NCBI GenBank assembly: GCA_001464795.1
Contig: LNEB01000014.1
Span: 1-64,000, forward strand
Reading direction: 5' to 3'
Source: Bdellovibrionales bacterium Ga0074139
GTDB lineage: Bacteria > Bdellovibrionota > Bdellovibrionia > Bdellovibrionales > Bdellovibrionaceae
DNA length: 64,000 nt
In this document: one piece after another, positions 38,456 through 47,060 of the stretch
How the letters are laid out: each line of letters begins with the position of its first letter
Position numbering within the stretch: position 1 is the first letter of the stretch
Position numbers and translations under genes: made by a program
The notes under the pieces: generated by a model
Seen by the model: the letters and a program-made list of their open reading frames with translations, nothing else
Told to the model about the DNA's origin: nothing
Database searches by the model: none

Positions 38456-39186
38456 AATAATTTCTCCACTTTTTGAGCATCCTCAGGAGTGTCCACACCT
38501 TGTATGGATCCTTCCACTGAAATGACTTGAATATGAAATCCAGCCTGTAAAGCTCGCAGCTGCTCTAAACTTTCTGATACTTCAAGCGAGGACGCAGGCA
38601 AGGAACAAAACTTTTTTAATGAGTGAAACCGAAAGGCATAAAGACCGATGTGTTTAAGACTTGTGGGCGGAACTTTAGGATCACGAGCCCTGGAGTGCGG
38701 AATAGGATAGCGACTGAAATAAAGAGCTTTTCCGAATTGATCAGTCACAACTTTAACAGCATTTAAATTATCAATTTCTTCCCAGCTTATGGGATGTGCT
38801 AAGGTGGCCATTTCCATGGAAGGATTGGATTTTAAAGTCTCAATGAGTTTTTCAATCCACTGAGATGGAATCATGGGCTCATCACCTTGAACATTAACAA
38901 TGATATCTTGATCATCAATATCTGAAAAATTTTTAAGAGCTTGATAAACTCGGTCCGTACCAGAAACCAAAGCTGAATCAGTCATTTGAAAATCAGTTTT
39001 TAATTTTTTACAAAGATCGGCGATGGATTGATCATCTGTTGCGACGAGGATCTGATCGAAATGTTTGACTGTTTTTACTTTTTCAATCACCCAGGCCAGA
39101 AGAGCTTGACCTTTAATGACATACAAAGGTTTTCCAGGAAAACGCGTTGAACCTATTCTTGCTGGAATAACGATTCGAACTTTCAT
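38452..39186 (-). CDS. kdsB: CMP-Kdo synthetase
   Basis: Activates Kdo with CTP for lipid A assembly. The nucleotide-binding start [15 protein letters not shown] is characteristic, followed by [11 protein letters not shown] and the product-site region with [10 protein letters not shown]. It is 244 aa, standard. It overlaps engB and pyrG by four bases each, so the four genes form one translationally coupled set. Confidence 0.97.
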   Translation of the reverse strand: MKVRIVIPARIGSTRFPGKPLYVIKGQALLAWVIEKVKTVKHFDQILVATDDQSIADLCKKLKTDFQMTDSALVSGTDRVYQALKNFSDIDDQDIIVNVQGDEPMIPSQWIEKLIETLKSNPSMEMATLAHPISWEEIDNLNAVKVVTDQFGKALYFSRYPIPHSRARDPKVPPTSLKHIGLYAFRFHSLKKFCSLPASSLEVSESLEQLRALQAGFHIQVISVEGSIQGVDTPEDAQKVEKLL

Positions 39187-39764
39187 TTTGCAGTCTCAAC
39201 CCATTTTTTATAAAGATACTCTTCGATTTCTTCCACTCCTTGAGCTTTCAAATTCGAAATGGGAAAAAGAGCAGAAATTCCTGTGAGCTTTGATATTCGC
39301 ATGGACTTGGTTTTCACTTCTGACTTGGAAATCTTGTCTGTTTTAGTCAAGGCCACTGCGATGGGTACACCTGCTTTTTCAGTGAACATTTTAAGAAGTT
39401 CTTCCTCGTCTGTCCATTCACGGCGAATATCCATAACTAAAATAAGACCTTTTAGTTGCACTCTTCTTTTGATGTAAACTTCGACCATTTCTTCCCAGGT
39501 GCTTTGCTCGGAACCTGATCTTTTTGCGAAACCATAACCAGGCATATCGACTAAAATATATTTAAGGCGAACGTTAAAAAAACTGAGAAGCCGGGTTTTT
39601 CCCGGCGTATTACTGACGTGAGCAATCTTGGCCCCCGAGATTTGATTGATCAGAGATGATTTACCAGCGTTGGATCTTCCGGCAAAAGCAATTTCAGGCA
39701 GGTCCGTTTGGGGGTAATCTTCCGGATAGACGGCACTTTTAATATAATCGATTTTAGCTGGCAT
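39183..39764 (-). CDS. engB: ribosome biogenesis GTPase EngB/YsxC
   Basis: Small GTPase needed for 50S assembly. G1 GRSNAGKSSL, G2 PGKTR, G3 DMPGYGFAKR and G4 TKTDK are present. I take ATG 39764 (193 aa), giving the family-like start; a TTG-initiated extension to 39791 is unlikely. It is the first gene of the 38-kb minus-strand run. The 169 bases between this start and the divergent activator at 39934 hold no other gene; 39866-39887 shows an imperfect palindrome. Confidence 0.94.
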   Translation of the reverse strand: MPAKIDYIKSAVYPEDYPQTDLPEIAFAGRSNAGKSSLINQISGAKIAHVSNTPGKTRLLSFFNVRLKYILVDMPGYGFAKRSGSEQSTWEEMVEVYIKRRVQLKGLILVMDIRREWTDEEELLKMFTEKAGVPIAVALTKTDKISKSEVKTKSMRISKLTGISALFPISNLKAQGVEEIEEYLYKKWVETAK

Positions 39765-39933
39765 AACCAAACTTAGCAGAGGACGGCACAAGTCTCAATT
39801 CTTAGAACAGAGACCCATAGCATCAATTAGGTCCAATGTTTTTTAAATCATTTCAAGGGCTTAGGTCCGTCCGAAACTCGGCCCGGATGTTGTAATAAGA
39901 GTCCCTTAACAACAACCAATCAAGGGGACTTAA

Positions 39934-41169
39934 ATGGAACTTTTCTTAAAACCAATGAATCATGAAATGCAAAACATCATGCTGGGCGAGTACGTGACCT
40001 TAGGAAGTGCTGATGATTGTAGTATTCAGCTCAAAAATGAAACTTTGTCACCCCGGCATGCTCGAATCGAAAAAAAGGACACCCACTTTGTGATCCGCGA
40101 TCTACGCTCAAGCTTAGGAACTTTTTTAAATGATGCAAAAATCATCGAGGCTCAAATTCAACAGGGAGATTTACTGCAACTGGGGCCCTATGAATTTAAA
40201 GTTTGTTCCAATGAGGTTTTTAAAAATTCCAAACTCAGCAGTAAAAATGAAAATTGGAATCGCCACCTGGAAAGTCTGACACGAATTTCTCGAACCCATT
40301 TCCCTGTTCTTTTATTAGGCCCCTCGGGCACCGGAAAAGATATTTTAGCCCAAGAAATTCATCGTTGCAGTCCCAGATCTCTCGGTGAATTTGTCAGTGT
40401 CAATTGCTCTGCACTCACTGAAACCTTGGTGGAAAGCGAATTGTTTGGTCACATCAAAGGCAGCTTCACAGGCGCCATTAGTGACCGTAAAGGAGCTTTT
40501 GAAACAGCCCGAGGTGGAACTCTATTTTTAGATGAAATTGGTGATCTTCCCTATGCTTTACAAGCCAAACTCTTAAGAGCGCTCGAGAACAATGAAATCA
40601 GACCCGTTGGTAGTGATCGCACAATAAAAACTGATGTCAGAATCATTGCTGCCACTCACCAAAACCTAAATGAGAAAATTCAGTTAGGCCAGTTTCGTTC
40701 AGATTTGTATTTTCGCTTGAACGTGATTCAATTGATGCCACCACCGATGAATCAAAGAATGGAAGATTTTGAAGAAATATTGATGAGTTTTGCTAAAACT
40801 TTTCGAGTTCGCTTCTCTATGCCAGCGATTAAAAGATTAAAAAAGTACGATTGGCCTGGAAACATTCGTGAGATTAAAAACTTAGTGGCTAGAGCAAAAG
40901 CCATCTACCCTGATGATTATATTGAGGTGGATCACATCGAGCATTTGCTGGGGCAGAGTTCCTACCAGGCTTCTTCTTCAAGTGGTCAAAGTATGACGGC
41001 CAGCCAACTTCCAGTGATCAAAGAACTAGAAAAACAAATGATCATCAAAAGATTGGTGGCCAACAAAGGTAATCAGAGGCAAACCGCCAATGACTTAGGG
41101 ATGCCAAAAAGTACTTTGCACGACAGGCTTAAGTACTTTGAAATCGATCCCAATGCTTACAAAATTTAA
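39934..41169 (+). CDS. FHA-domain sigma-54-dependent activator
   Basis: A 411-aa transcription activator. An N-terminal FHA domain (about 15-90, with SPRHARIEKKDTHFVIRD) is followed by an AAA+ domain (105-340) with Walker A GPSGTGKDILA and the sigma-54 contact loop GSFTGA, a one-residue variant of the usual GAFTGA. Walker B is GGTLFLDEIGDLP. A Fis-type HTH (370-408, with RQTANDLGMPKSTLHDRL) ends it. The FHA input implies control by threonine phosphorylation. AAGGGGAC lies before ATG. Target promoters were not identified. Confidence 0.92.
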   Translation: MELFLKPMNHEMQNIMLGEYVTLGSADDCSIQLKNETLSPRHARIEKKDTHFVIRDLRSSLGTFLNDAKIIEAQIQQGDLLQLGPYEFKVCSNEVFKNSKLSSKNENWNRHLESLTRISRTHFPVLLLGPSGTGKDILAQEIHRCSPRSLGEFVSVNCSALTETLVESELFGHIKGSFTGAISDRKGAFETARGGTLFLDEIGDLPYALQAKLLRALENNEIRPVGSDRTIKTDVRIIAATHQNLNEKIQLGQFRSDLYFRLNVIQLMPPPMNQRMEDFEEILMSFAKTFRVRFSMPAIKRLKKYDWPGNIREIKNLVARAKAIYPDDYIEVDHIEHLLGQSSYQASSSSGQSMTASQLPVIKELEKQMIIKRLVANKGNQRQTANDLGMPKSTLHDRLKYFEIDPNAYKI

Positions 41170-41564
41170 TTCTGAGCGTAAACGCATTTGCAGGCTAGAG
41201 GAGACTTAACAAGATTAACTAATGAATATGAATAATTAGTTAAATCGGCCTTTCCTGCAAGTGCTACATTGTTACACTTTTTTAAATCAAGCTCGAGGCT
41301 CACATGGGAAGCCAATGCTTGTCCAAAATTAACAAGCAGCTTGCCTTTAAAGCTAGAACGACTTTGTTCAACCTGACTTAATACGGCATTCGAACTTTGT
41401 AAGTTACCTTTGTAAAAGTAATCAACTGTTGGCTTTGAACCCATCATAAGTTGCATATTAAGATTGTTGTAAGAATTTGTTTTATCCTCGCATCGCACAT
41501 TTAAAACGATGGAAGCCATGGCCTGGGTCGAAATCAAAACTAATGCTAAAATTAAAGTTTTCAT
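41166..41564 (-). CDS. small secreted protein of unknown function, 132 aa
   Basis: A signal peptide (1-17, ending AMA) precedes a compact mostly beta domain of about 110 residues with four cysteines, suggesting disulfides. Not recognised. A ribosome site AAGGAGT lies 4 bases before ATG, and TATAAA (complement of 41589-41594) could be a -10 without a clear -35. Its stop overlaps that of the activator gene on the other strand. It is divergent from another small secreted protein at 41765, with a perfect palindrome between. Confidence 0.75.
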   Translation of the reverse strand: MKTLILALVLISTQAMASIVLNVRCEDKTNSYNNLNMQLMMGSKPTVDYFYKGNLQSSNAVLSQVEQSRSSFKGKLLVNFGQALASHVSLELDLKKCNNVALAGKADLTNYSYSLVNLVKSPLACKCVYAQN

Positions 41565-41647
41565 AAATACTCCTTAAATATGAACGTATTTATAGTCGAA
41601 AATCTGAGTTTTAGCTGAAACTTATAAAAGATGGAAAAAGTTACAGG

Positions 41648-41672
41648 CCAAGTGACATACAATGTCACTTGG
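41648..41672. promoter_or_regulatory. perfect 10-bp palindrome between divergent secreted-protein genes
   Basis: CCAAGTGACA and TGTCACTTGG flank TACAA. It sits about 90 bases from either start codon in a 200-base intergenic region that otherwise has only a smaller nested hairpin (ACCT...AGGT around GAGTA...TACTC, 41681-41706). No U-run follows on either strand, so an operator or the core of a small RNA is more likely than a terminator. Confidence 0.5.
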
Positions 41673-41764
41673 GGCTAATGACCTGAGTAATACTCAACAA
41701 ACAGGTTCATTATTGCAGGAAATTATGCTAATGGAAATCAACCAAAACAGCCCGGGAGGCTTAA

Positions 41765-42196
41765 ATGAATGCAGTTCTTTCCTTAGTACTAGCTTTAATT
41801 TTTACATCATCATTCGCACAGGCAGCAGCTCAGAAAGCCTCATCAGTTGAAGTTTTCTGCCTCTCTGTTAGCCCAAAAGGTGCCATCTATTTGAACTTGA
41901 ACACTCAAAAAGGCAAATCCTTTGGCCGCATGAGCACACCTTTCACTACTGATTTGAATGCTTTAAAAGCTAAGAATCCTAGCCAAGATCAATACAATAA
42001 ACTGAATGTCGATTATGCTAAGAAAACAGCTTACGGCTTTTCATTTAACGCTTCACCTTACATGCTTGTGAATAACCAAGAAGTTTTAAATCTTACAAAG
42101 TCTCACTTGGATTTAAGAAAAACTCCGGCTGTTTTAGAGATGTTCGAAGATCAGGGCAATATCGTTCTTTCTTGTGAAGTTCTAAAAAAGAACTAA
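41765..42196 (+). CDS. small secreted protein of unknown function, 143 aa
   Basis: A signal peptide (1-20, ending AQA) is followed by a soluble domain with two cysteines and many aromatic residues. Not recognised. GGGAGG lies 6 bases before ATG. It is convergent with the FliL-like gene, overlapping its stop by 4 bases. Its arrangement opposite another small secreted protein around a palindrome suggests shared control. Confidence 0.75.
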   Translation: MNAVLSLVLALIFTSSFAQAAAQKASSVEVFCLSVSPKGAIYLNLNTQKGKSFGRMSTPFTTDLNALKAKNPSQDQYNKLNVDYAKKTAYGFSFNASPYMLVNNQEVLNLTKSHLDLRKTPAVLEMFEDQGNIVLSCEVLKKN

Positions 42197-43149
42197 CGTT
42201 TAAAAACGACGCCCACGATATAAACAAATCGTACTTTTCCTAAGGTCAGAATTTGGTTCACTCGAGTTCTGACCTTGTCTTCCACCAAATCTCGTCCCTC
42301 TGGGGCTGATAATTCATCAAAACTCAACTCTTCCAGGGCCCTTTGGACCTGATCAATAATTTCACCCTCACGGTCTTTAATTTCAACCAACACTTCTTTT
42401 GAATTCGCCTCAAGACTAAGCTCGTAAGCCACCATGGGATTGGGTCCTGAACTTTCGGAAGGTTGAATATTAATCACCATTCGACGCAAACTAAAAATAT
42501 TTTTAGGAATTCGAATCGTGTTATAAAAACGCTCAAAAGAATCCGTTTCTTTTAAATCATTAATACTAGAGGCCATAGGAATCAGTGACCCCATGAAAAG
42601 TTCACTGTCATAATAGAAAGCTTTTTTTATAAAGGCGTAATAGAAAAATGCACCCGTAACAACAGTCATCAAAACCATTGATGCAAAAAGAGCTTTTTCT
42701 TTTTTAGACCAACCACCCACCTGCTTCTGAAGTTTTTGTCTTTTTTCATTGAGTAACTTTGATTTTTCTTTGCTCTGAACCCAAGACTTTAGAGCGAGCT
42801 CTAGGCCTGCTGTTTTTAACCAGCGAAGAAAAAGTTTTGCTTTAAATTGAAGCTTGGCAAAGCGATCTGATTTTTTTCTCTTAGGATCACCCATAATATC
42901 ATCGATCTGCAGCAGTTCGATGGTTTGGCTGTTCAATTCAGCATTATCTTTTAATACTTCAATATTTCCCAAAGCCTCTGGATCATTTTCTTGGATGACT
43001 TTATCCAAATCTTCCAGGCTCATAAGACCAGGCTCTACCTCAAAGCTGGGCTTTGGGGACTCGACTTTAGTGGGGTCTTTTTTATCTGCTGGTTTATCCA
43101 AATGATCCTCTACTTCATTATCATAAAAACAGGACTGTCCAGTCTTCAA
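42193..43149 (-). CDS. FliL-like membrane protein
   Basis: A 318-aa protein: long charged cytoplasmic N-terminus (1-150), one membrane helix (about 152-173), and a periplasmic C-terminal domain (205-318) with the FliL look, including SFDELSAPEGRDLVEDKVRT and a final KVRFVYIVGVVFKR. FliL proteins are stomatin-like rings around MotAB stators. No flagellar genes are near. The start is unclear: the longest frame begins at TTG 43149; a TTG at 43101 has GAGG 5 bases before it. The N-terminal extension is far longer than in flagellar FliL. Confidence 0.75.
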   Translation of the reverse strand: MKTGQSCFYDNEVEDHLDKPADKKDPTKVESPKPSFEVEPGLMSLEDLDKVIQENDPEALGNIEVLKDNAELNSQTIELLQIDDIMGDPKRKKSDRFAKLQFKAKLFLRWLKTAGLELALKSWVQSKEKSKLLNEKRQKLQKQVGGWSKKEKALFASMVLMTVVTGAFFYYAFIKKAFYYDSELFMGSLIPMASSINDLKETDSFERFYNTIRIPKNIFSLRRMVINIQPSESSGPNPMVAYELSLEANSKEVLVEIKDREGEIIDQVQRALEELSFDELSAPEGRDLVEDKVRTRVNQILTLGKVRFVYIVGVVFKR

Positions 43150-43170
43150 GACTTAATTGAAAATAGAGAC

Positions 43171-43749
43171 ATGCAGACTCGACTCTTGACCTCACTTATT
43201 TTGATTTCAGCTATTTACTTAAACAGTGGATGCACTTTCATTCATAAAAAAACAGAGAACAGAAGGCAGCAGGAATTGCAAAACTCAGCCGAGCTCCCTA
43301 ACTTTGTTGCCACACCCGAAAACGATCCCCTGACAATTCAAATCAGAAGTTATGAAAAGCAGCTTTCGACAAAAAGAGAAAAGGAACATTATTCAAAAAT
43401 GTTACCTTGGTTTAAAAGTGATCAAGAGCGACTGACCTATTTGCAGATTTCCAACTTTAACGACAAACAGCAGTGGGCATTGGATCAACGAGTTTGGAAC
43501 CGAGCCAATAATCCGTCTCAAGAAATGAAAACTATGTTAGTCACCAGTGATATTGCGATCGGCATGCCCATGGATTATGTGATCAAATCCTGGGGTGAGC
43601 CCATGTCCAAGCAGGTTTCAGGAAATCCTTTTTTAAAAAACGAGAAGTGGAAATACTCAAAAAATATTTCCACCCGTGATGGCTACAAAAAAGAAGACCG
43701 ATTGGTTTACTTTGAGGGTGGCCGTGTTGTGGGCTGGGAAACTGACTAG
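43171..43749 (+). CDS. lipoprotein with BamE/SmpA-like C-terminus
   Basis: A signal peptide with lipobox LNSGC (Cys21) is followed by a charged helical region (25-110) and a C-terminal domain (125-192). There GMPMDYVIKSWGEP and VYFEGGRVVGWE follow the pattern of BamE/SmpA-fold lipoproteins. ATG 43171 is the start, since the frame upstream runs into the divergent FliL-like gene and lacks a signal. Only 21 bases separate the two longest divergent frames, so their promoters must overlap coding sequence. Confidence 0.72.
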   Translation: MQTRLLTSLILISAIYLNSGCTFIHKKTENRRQQELQNSAELPNFVATPENDPLTIQIRSYEKQLSTKREKEHYSKMLPWFKSDQERLTYLQISNFNDKQQWALDQRVWNRANNPSQEMKTMLVTSDIAIGMPMDYVIKSWGEPMSKQVSGNPFLKNEKWKYSKNISTRDGYKKEDRLVYFEGGRVVGWETD

Positions 43750-43751
43750 TT

Positions 43752-46256
43752 TTACTTCGTGTTCACTTTCAGTGGAACTCGAAGCTTAATAATATTCTCC
43801 ATTATTTTTACAACCTGCGGTTTATACTTTTCAATATTTTCAATTGTATCTTCAAAAACCAATTCATCATGCACCTGCAAAAGCATGGGCAGTGGACATT
43901 TTTGATCCAGCTCGATCATAGCTTTTTTAACTAAATCAGCAGCAGTGCCCTGAATGGGGGCATTAATTGCGGCCCTTTCACCAAATTTTTTGATCATATT
44001 GTTTTTGTTTTTTAATTCATCAAGATAACGTCTTCGACCGTACAAAGTTGTCACATAACCCACTTCATGGGCTTTTTTAATGGTCTCTTCAATGTAGGTT
44101 TGAATGCCTTTAAACTTTTCAAAGTAGCGCTTAATAATTCCTTGGGCTTCACTTCTTGAGATTCCTAAATTATCAGCCAGTCCAAAAGCCCCTTGGCCGT
44201 AAGCAATTCCGAAATTGACAGCTTTTGCGATTCGTCTTTGATCAGACGTAACGTCAGCGAGTTTCACACTAAAAACTTCACTGGCAGTGGCCGTATGAAT
44301 ATCCAAATCTTCATTAAAAGCTTTGATCAAGCCGGGATCCTCAGAAATGTGGGCCAAGATCCGCAGTTCAATCTGGGAATAATCCACACTTAATAAGGCC
44401 TGACCCTTTTCAGCGATAAAGGCTTCTCGCACTCGAGCTCCACGTTCGGTACGGATGGGAATGTTTTGTAAATTAGGCTGAGTGCTAGATAGCCTTCCTG
44501 TGGCCGTTAAGGCTTGATTAAAATGGGTGTGCACCCGGTGAGTCACAGGATCTGCGATGGCAGGCAGTGCATCGACGTAAGTGGATTTCAACTTTGATAG
44601 CTCACGAAATTCTAAAATGGATTTTGCGATTGGATGATCAAGACCCACTAAAACATCATTGTCCGTTGAATAACCTGTTTTCGTTTTCTTGGCCGCTGGT
44701 AATTTTAATTTTTCAAATAAAATCACGCCTAATTGTTTGGGGCTCGCCACATTGAAATGCTCGCCTGCTAGATCTAGAACTTCTTTTTCAGCTTTTTTGA
44801 TTAAACCTTCCAGCTCTTCGCTGAAATTTTTTAAAAAATCTGTATCAATTTTGATCCCGCGCATTTCCATACGCAGCAAAATAGGTGCGATGGGTTCATC
44901 TAAAGACTTTAGAACATCTAAACTTTCAGTGGCTTTTAGTTTTTCTTGTAAATGATTCTTTAATGCAATTTGAGCATTCAAGCATTCTTGAGGTCCCGAA
45001 AGATCTGAAAATTCTTGATTCAAGTTTTGCTGGTAAACCTTTGCAAAATCAGAGCAGTCCCCCGCTCTTAATGTATAAGCCGCCAGCATTGAATCCCAAC
45101 CCAAAAGGGGATTTTGAGCTTTTAGTTCTCGCCATAAACTTTTTAAATCAAAACCACTGAAGCGAATTTGCTTTTTTTCAAGCTCTGGCATCAAAGAATC
45201 CATATCCCCAAAAACGGCCCAGATTTTTTTCTCATTGGAAAAAAATAATCCTTGAGGTTGACGCCATAACCAAAGTTCAGAAGATGCAGGAATTTCTTTT
45301 AAGAAATCAGCTGCATCCACGGAGGTCACTTCATAGCGAGCTTGTAATGATGTTTGTTTAGCATCATCGGATGTACTGGTTGCTTCCGTCGAAGTGGTTT
45401 CTTGGTCGTCACCTAACAAACTTTTTTCAAAACTTTTAAAGTTCAACTCTTTTAGTAATTCGCGAAGTTCTTCTTTTTTAAAACCCTTCAGTCGATAACT
45501 TTGAAAGTTTTGATCAATGGGAACGTTTTGTTCGATGGTCACTAATTTTTTTGATAAAAAAGCCATGTCACGGCTGTTTTTTAATTTTTCTTGGGCACCA
45601 GCTGGTTTAATCTGATCGATATTTTCATAAATTTTTTCTAAAGATCCGTAATCAGAAATTAATTTTTGAGCCCCTTTGGGACCAAGACCACTGACACCGG
45701 GAATGTTGTCAGATGTATCACCAACAATAGCCAAGTAGTCGATAAACTGAGAGGGTTTCACTCCCCATTTTTCAATGACGGCGGCCTCGTCCATGCGTGT
45801 GTCTTTCATGGTGTCGTACATGACGACTCCATTTTGCACCAGCTGAGCAAAATCTTTATCACCACTAACGATGATAACTTGAGACTGATTTTCAATTCCA
45901 ATACGGGTCAAAGTCCCGATCAAATCATCCGCCTCAAATAGGGGAACTTCTAATGTGGGAATTCCCAAAAGCTCGACAATTTTTTTCATGTAAGGAATTT
46001 GTAAGACCAAGTCATCAGGCATATCCGAGCGATTGGCTTTGTAGTCAGTGAATAATTCTTTACGAAACGAGGGCTCTTTGCGGTCGTAGCAGACAACAGC
46101 GTATTCGGGTTTTTCTGACTTCATCAATTTGATCAACATGGATAGCAATCCGTAAACGGCATTCACTGGTTTTCCATCGGGAGTACTTAAGGGACGAATG
46201 GCGTAGAAGGCTCTGAAAAATAGAGAGCTGATATCAATGAGGTAGATTTTTTTCAT
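43752..46256 (-). CDS. polA: DNA polymerase I
   Basis: An 834-aa repair polymerase. The 5' nuclease domain (1-290) has a helix-hairpin site GVSGLGPKGAQKLI. The 3'-5' exonuclease fold (310-450) lacks the DxE metal ligands, so proofreading is probably lost. The polymerase domain has motif A DYSQIELRILAH, motif B RRIAKAVNFGIAYG and motif C LQVHDELVFE. The protein stops at VPLKVNTK, about ten residues short of the usual GxNWxxAH tail. It is convergent with the lipoprotein gene, with two bases between the stops. Confidence 0.95.
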   Translation of the reverse strand: MKKIYLIDISSLFFRAFYAIRPLSTPDGKPVNAVYGLLSMLIKLMKSEKPEYAVVCYDRKEPSFRKELFTDYKANRSDMPDDLVLQIPYMKKIVELLGIPTLEVPLFEADDLIGTLTRIGIENQSQVIIVSGDKDFAQLVQNGVVMYDTMKDTRMDEAAVIEKWGVKPSQFIDYLAIVGDTSDNIPGVSGLGPKGAQKLISDYGSLEKIYENIDQIKPAGAQEKLKNSRDMAFLSKKLVTIEQNVPIDQNFQSYRLKGFKKEELRELLKELNFKSFEKSLLGDDQETTSTEATSTSDDAKQTSLQARYEVTSVDAADFLKEIPASSELWLWRQPQGLFFSNEKKIWAVFGDMDSLMPELEKKQIRFSGFDLKSLWRELKAQNPLLGWDSMLAAYTLRAGDCSDFAKVYQQNLNQEFSDLSGPQECLNAQIALKNHLQEKLKATESLDVLKSLDEPIAPILLRMEMRGIKIDTDFLKNFSEELEGLIKKAEKEVLDLAGEHFNVASPKQLGVILFEKLKLPAAKKTKTGYSTDNDVLVGLDHPIAKSILEFRELSKLKSTYVDALPAIADPVTHRVHTHFNQALTATGRLSSTQPNLQNIPIRTERGARVREAFIAEKGQALLSVDYSQIELRILAHISEDPGLIKAFNEDLDIHTATASEVFSVKLADVTSDQRRIAKAVNFGIAYGQGAFGLADNLGISRSEAQGIIKRYFEKFKGIQTYIEETIKKAHEVGYVTTLYGRRRYLDELKNKNNMIKKFGERAAINAPIQGTAADLVKKAMIELDQKCPLPMLLQVHDELVFEDTIENIEKYKPQVVKIMENIIKLRVPLKVNTK

Positions 46257-46274
46257 GTGCCGACAGTAGCGGCT

Positions 46275-46559
46275 TTACTTCAATTTGTTAAGGTCCACTT
46301 GGCCAAGATGCTCTTGATCACAAAAGTTTTCAGCAGCTGGAAGACACTGAATTTCATCACCGCAAAGATCGGCTTGATGGGCGATCATTTCAAGCTTGTG
46401 GACAATTTCCGATTCAACAGCCAAAGAACCGGCTTCGAGATCCTCGATCATTTGGGGCTCACAGGACAAACGTCTAGCGAGATCCGATTGAGTCCAACCC
46501 AAACGCAGTCGCAAAAGACGAATTTGATCTTGTTTCCAGTGATGCTCGAGAGATTTCAC
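46275..46559 (-). CDS. small XRE-type helix-turn-helix protein, 94 aa
   Basis: An HTH of the Cro/C1 type spans about residues 10-62, with RLGWTQSDLARRLSCEPQMIEDLEAG matching the helix-turn-helix pattern (part shown), and a short Cys-containing tail (CGDEIQCLPAAENFC). It lies 18 bases upstream of polA in the same direction, so it may be cotranscribed. Targets are unknown. The 124 bases upstream (46560-46683) show no further feature. Confidence 0.78.
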   Translation of the reverse strand: MKSLEHHWKQDQIRLLRLRLGWTQSDLARRLSCEPQMIEDLEAGSLAVESEIVHKLEMIAHQADLCGDEIQCLPAAENFCDQEHLGQVDLNKLK

Positions 46560-46683
46560 TATGAAGCTCCTGTTGTTGTAAGTAGCCGAAATTATGACCT
46601 TTCAGCAACCTTTCTAGAGTTCAGATTCTATTTGGCAAATCGATAAATTTCAAGACGTAGGCAAAAATGACATGAAGTGATGA

Positions 46684-46992
46684 TTACTGAGTCGGAAAAA
46701 CAAACAGCAGGTCGTTTTCACTGACTAAGTCTAATCGATCACGGGCTTCCCGCTCGATGTAGGCCGGCTGACTGACCTGAGCCAACTTCATCTTTAAATC
46801 CTTGATATCCTTTTGATTTTTTATAATTTCTTGACCCAATCGATCTAAATCTCGGTGCAGACCCCATAACCTAAGGGGGGTGCCGTTAAGACTCAACGTT
46901 AGGACAAAGAACAGGACCGAATAGGTTAAGATTCGGGAAGGACTATTTAAGGAATTACGAATTTTGAGTGCTAACTTTTTCACTGAACGCAT
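46684..46992 (-). CDS. ftsB: cell-division protein FtsB/DivIC family
   Basis: A 102-aa septum-formation protein: basic cytoplasmic tail, a membrane helix (about 22-38), a leucine-zipper coiled coil (44-72), and the family-typical YIEREARDRLDLVSENDLLFVFP end. It joins FtsL and FtsQ at the divisome. In most proteobacteria it follows eno; here a transposase-like gene and a protease gene lie between them. There is no strong ribosome site at ATG 46992. Confidence 0.88.
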   Translation of the reverse strand: MRSVKKLALKIRNSLNSPSRILTYSVLFFVLTLSLNGTPLRLWGLHRDLDRLGQEIIKNQKDIKDLKMKLAQVSQPAYIEREARDRLDLVSENDLLFVFPTQ

Positions 46993-47060
46993 AGAAGTCT
47001 TAGTCTATGCGGTTTTGGTTAAAAAATGAAGTCTGGCTGGACCGCTAAATCGAAGAGGGC

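Noticed and set aside
39866-39887. Fourth copy of the dispersed repeat (TCCGTCCGAAACTCGGCCCGGA)-like palindrome, partial
   Set aside because: Only a loose likeness to the terminal hairpin; the GGGTACC and GGCACGTTACTGCCC core is missing and it does not follow a stop codon in sense.
41662-41850. 62-aa plus-strand frame
   Set aside because: Starts inside the palindrome and overlaps a signal-peptide gene with a strong ribosome site.
42991-43170. N-terminal extension of the BamE-like lipoprotein
   Set aside because: It would run through the divergent FliL-like gene and bury the lipoprotein signal.
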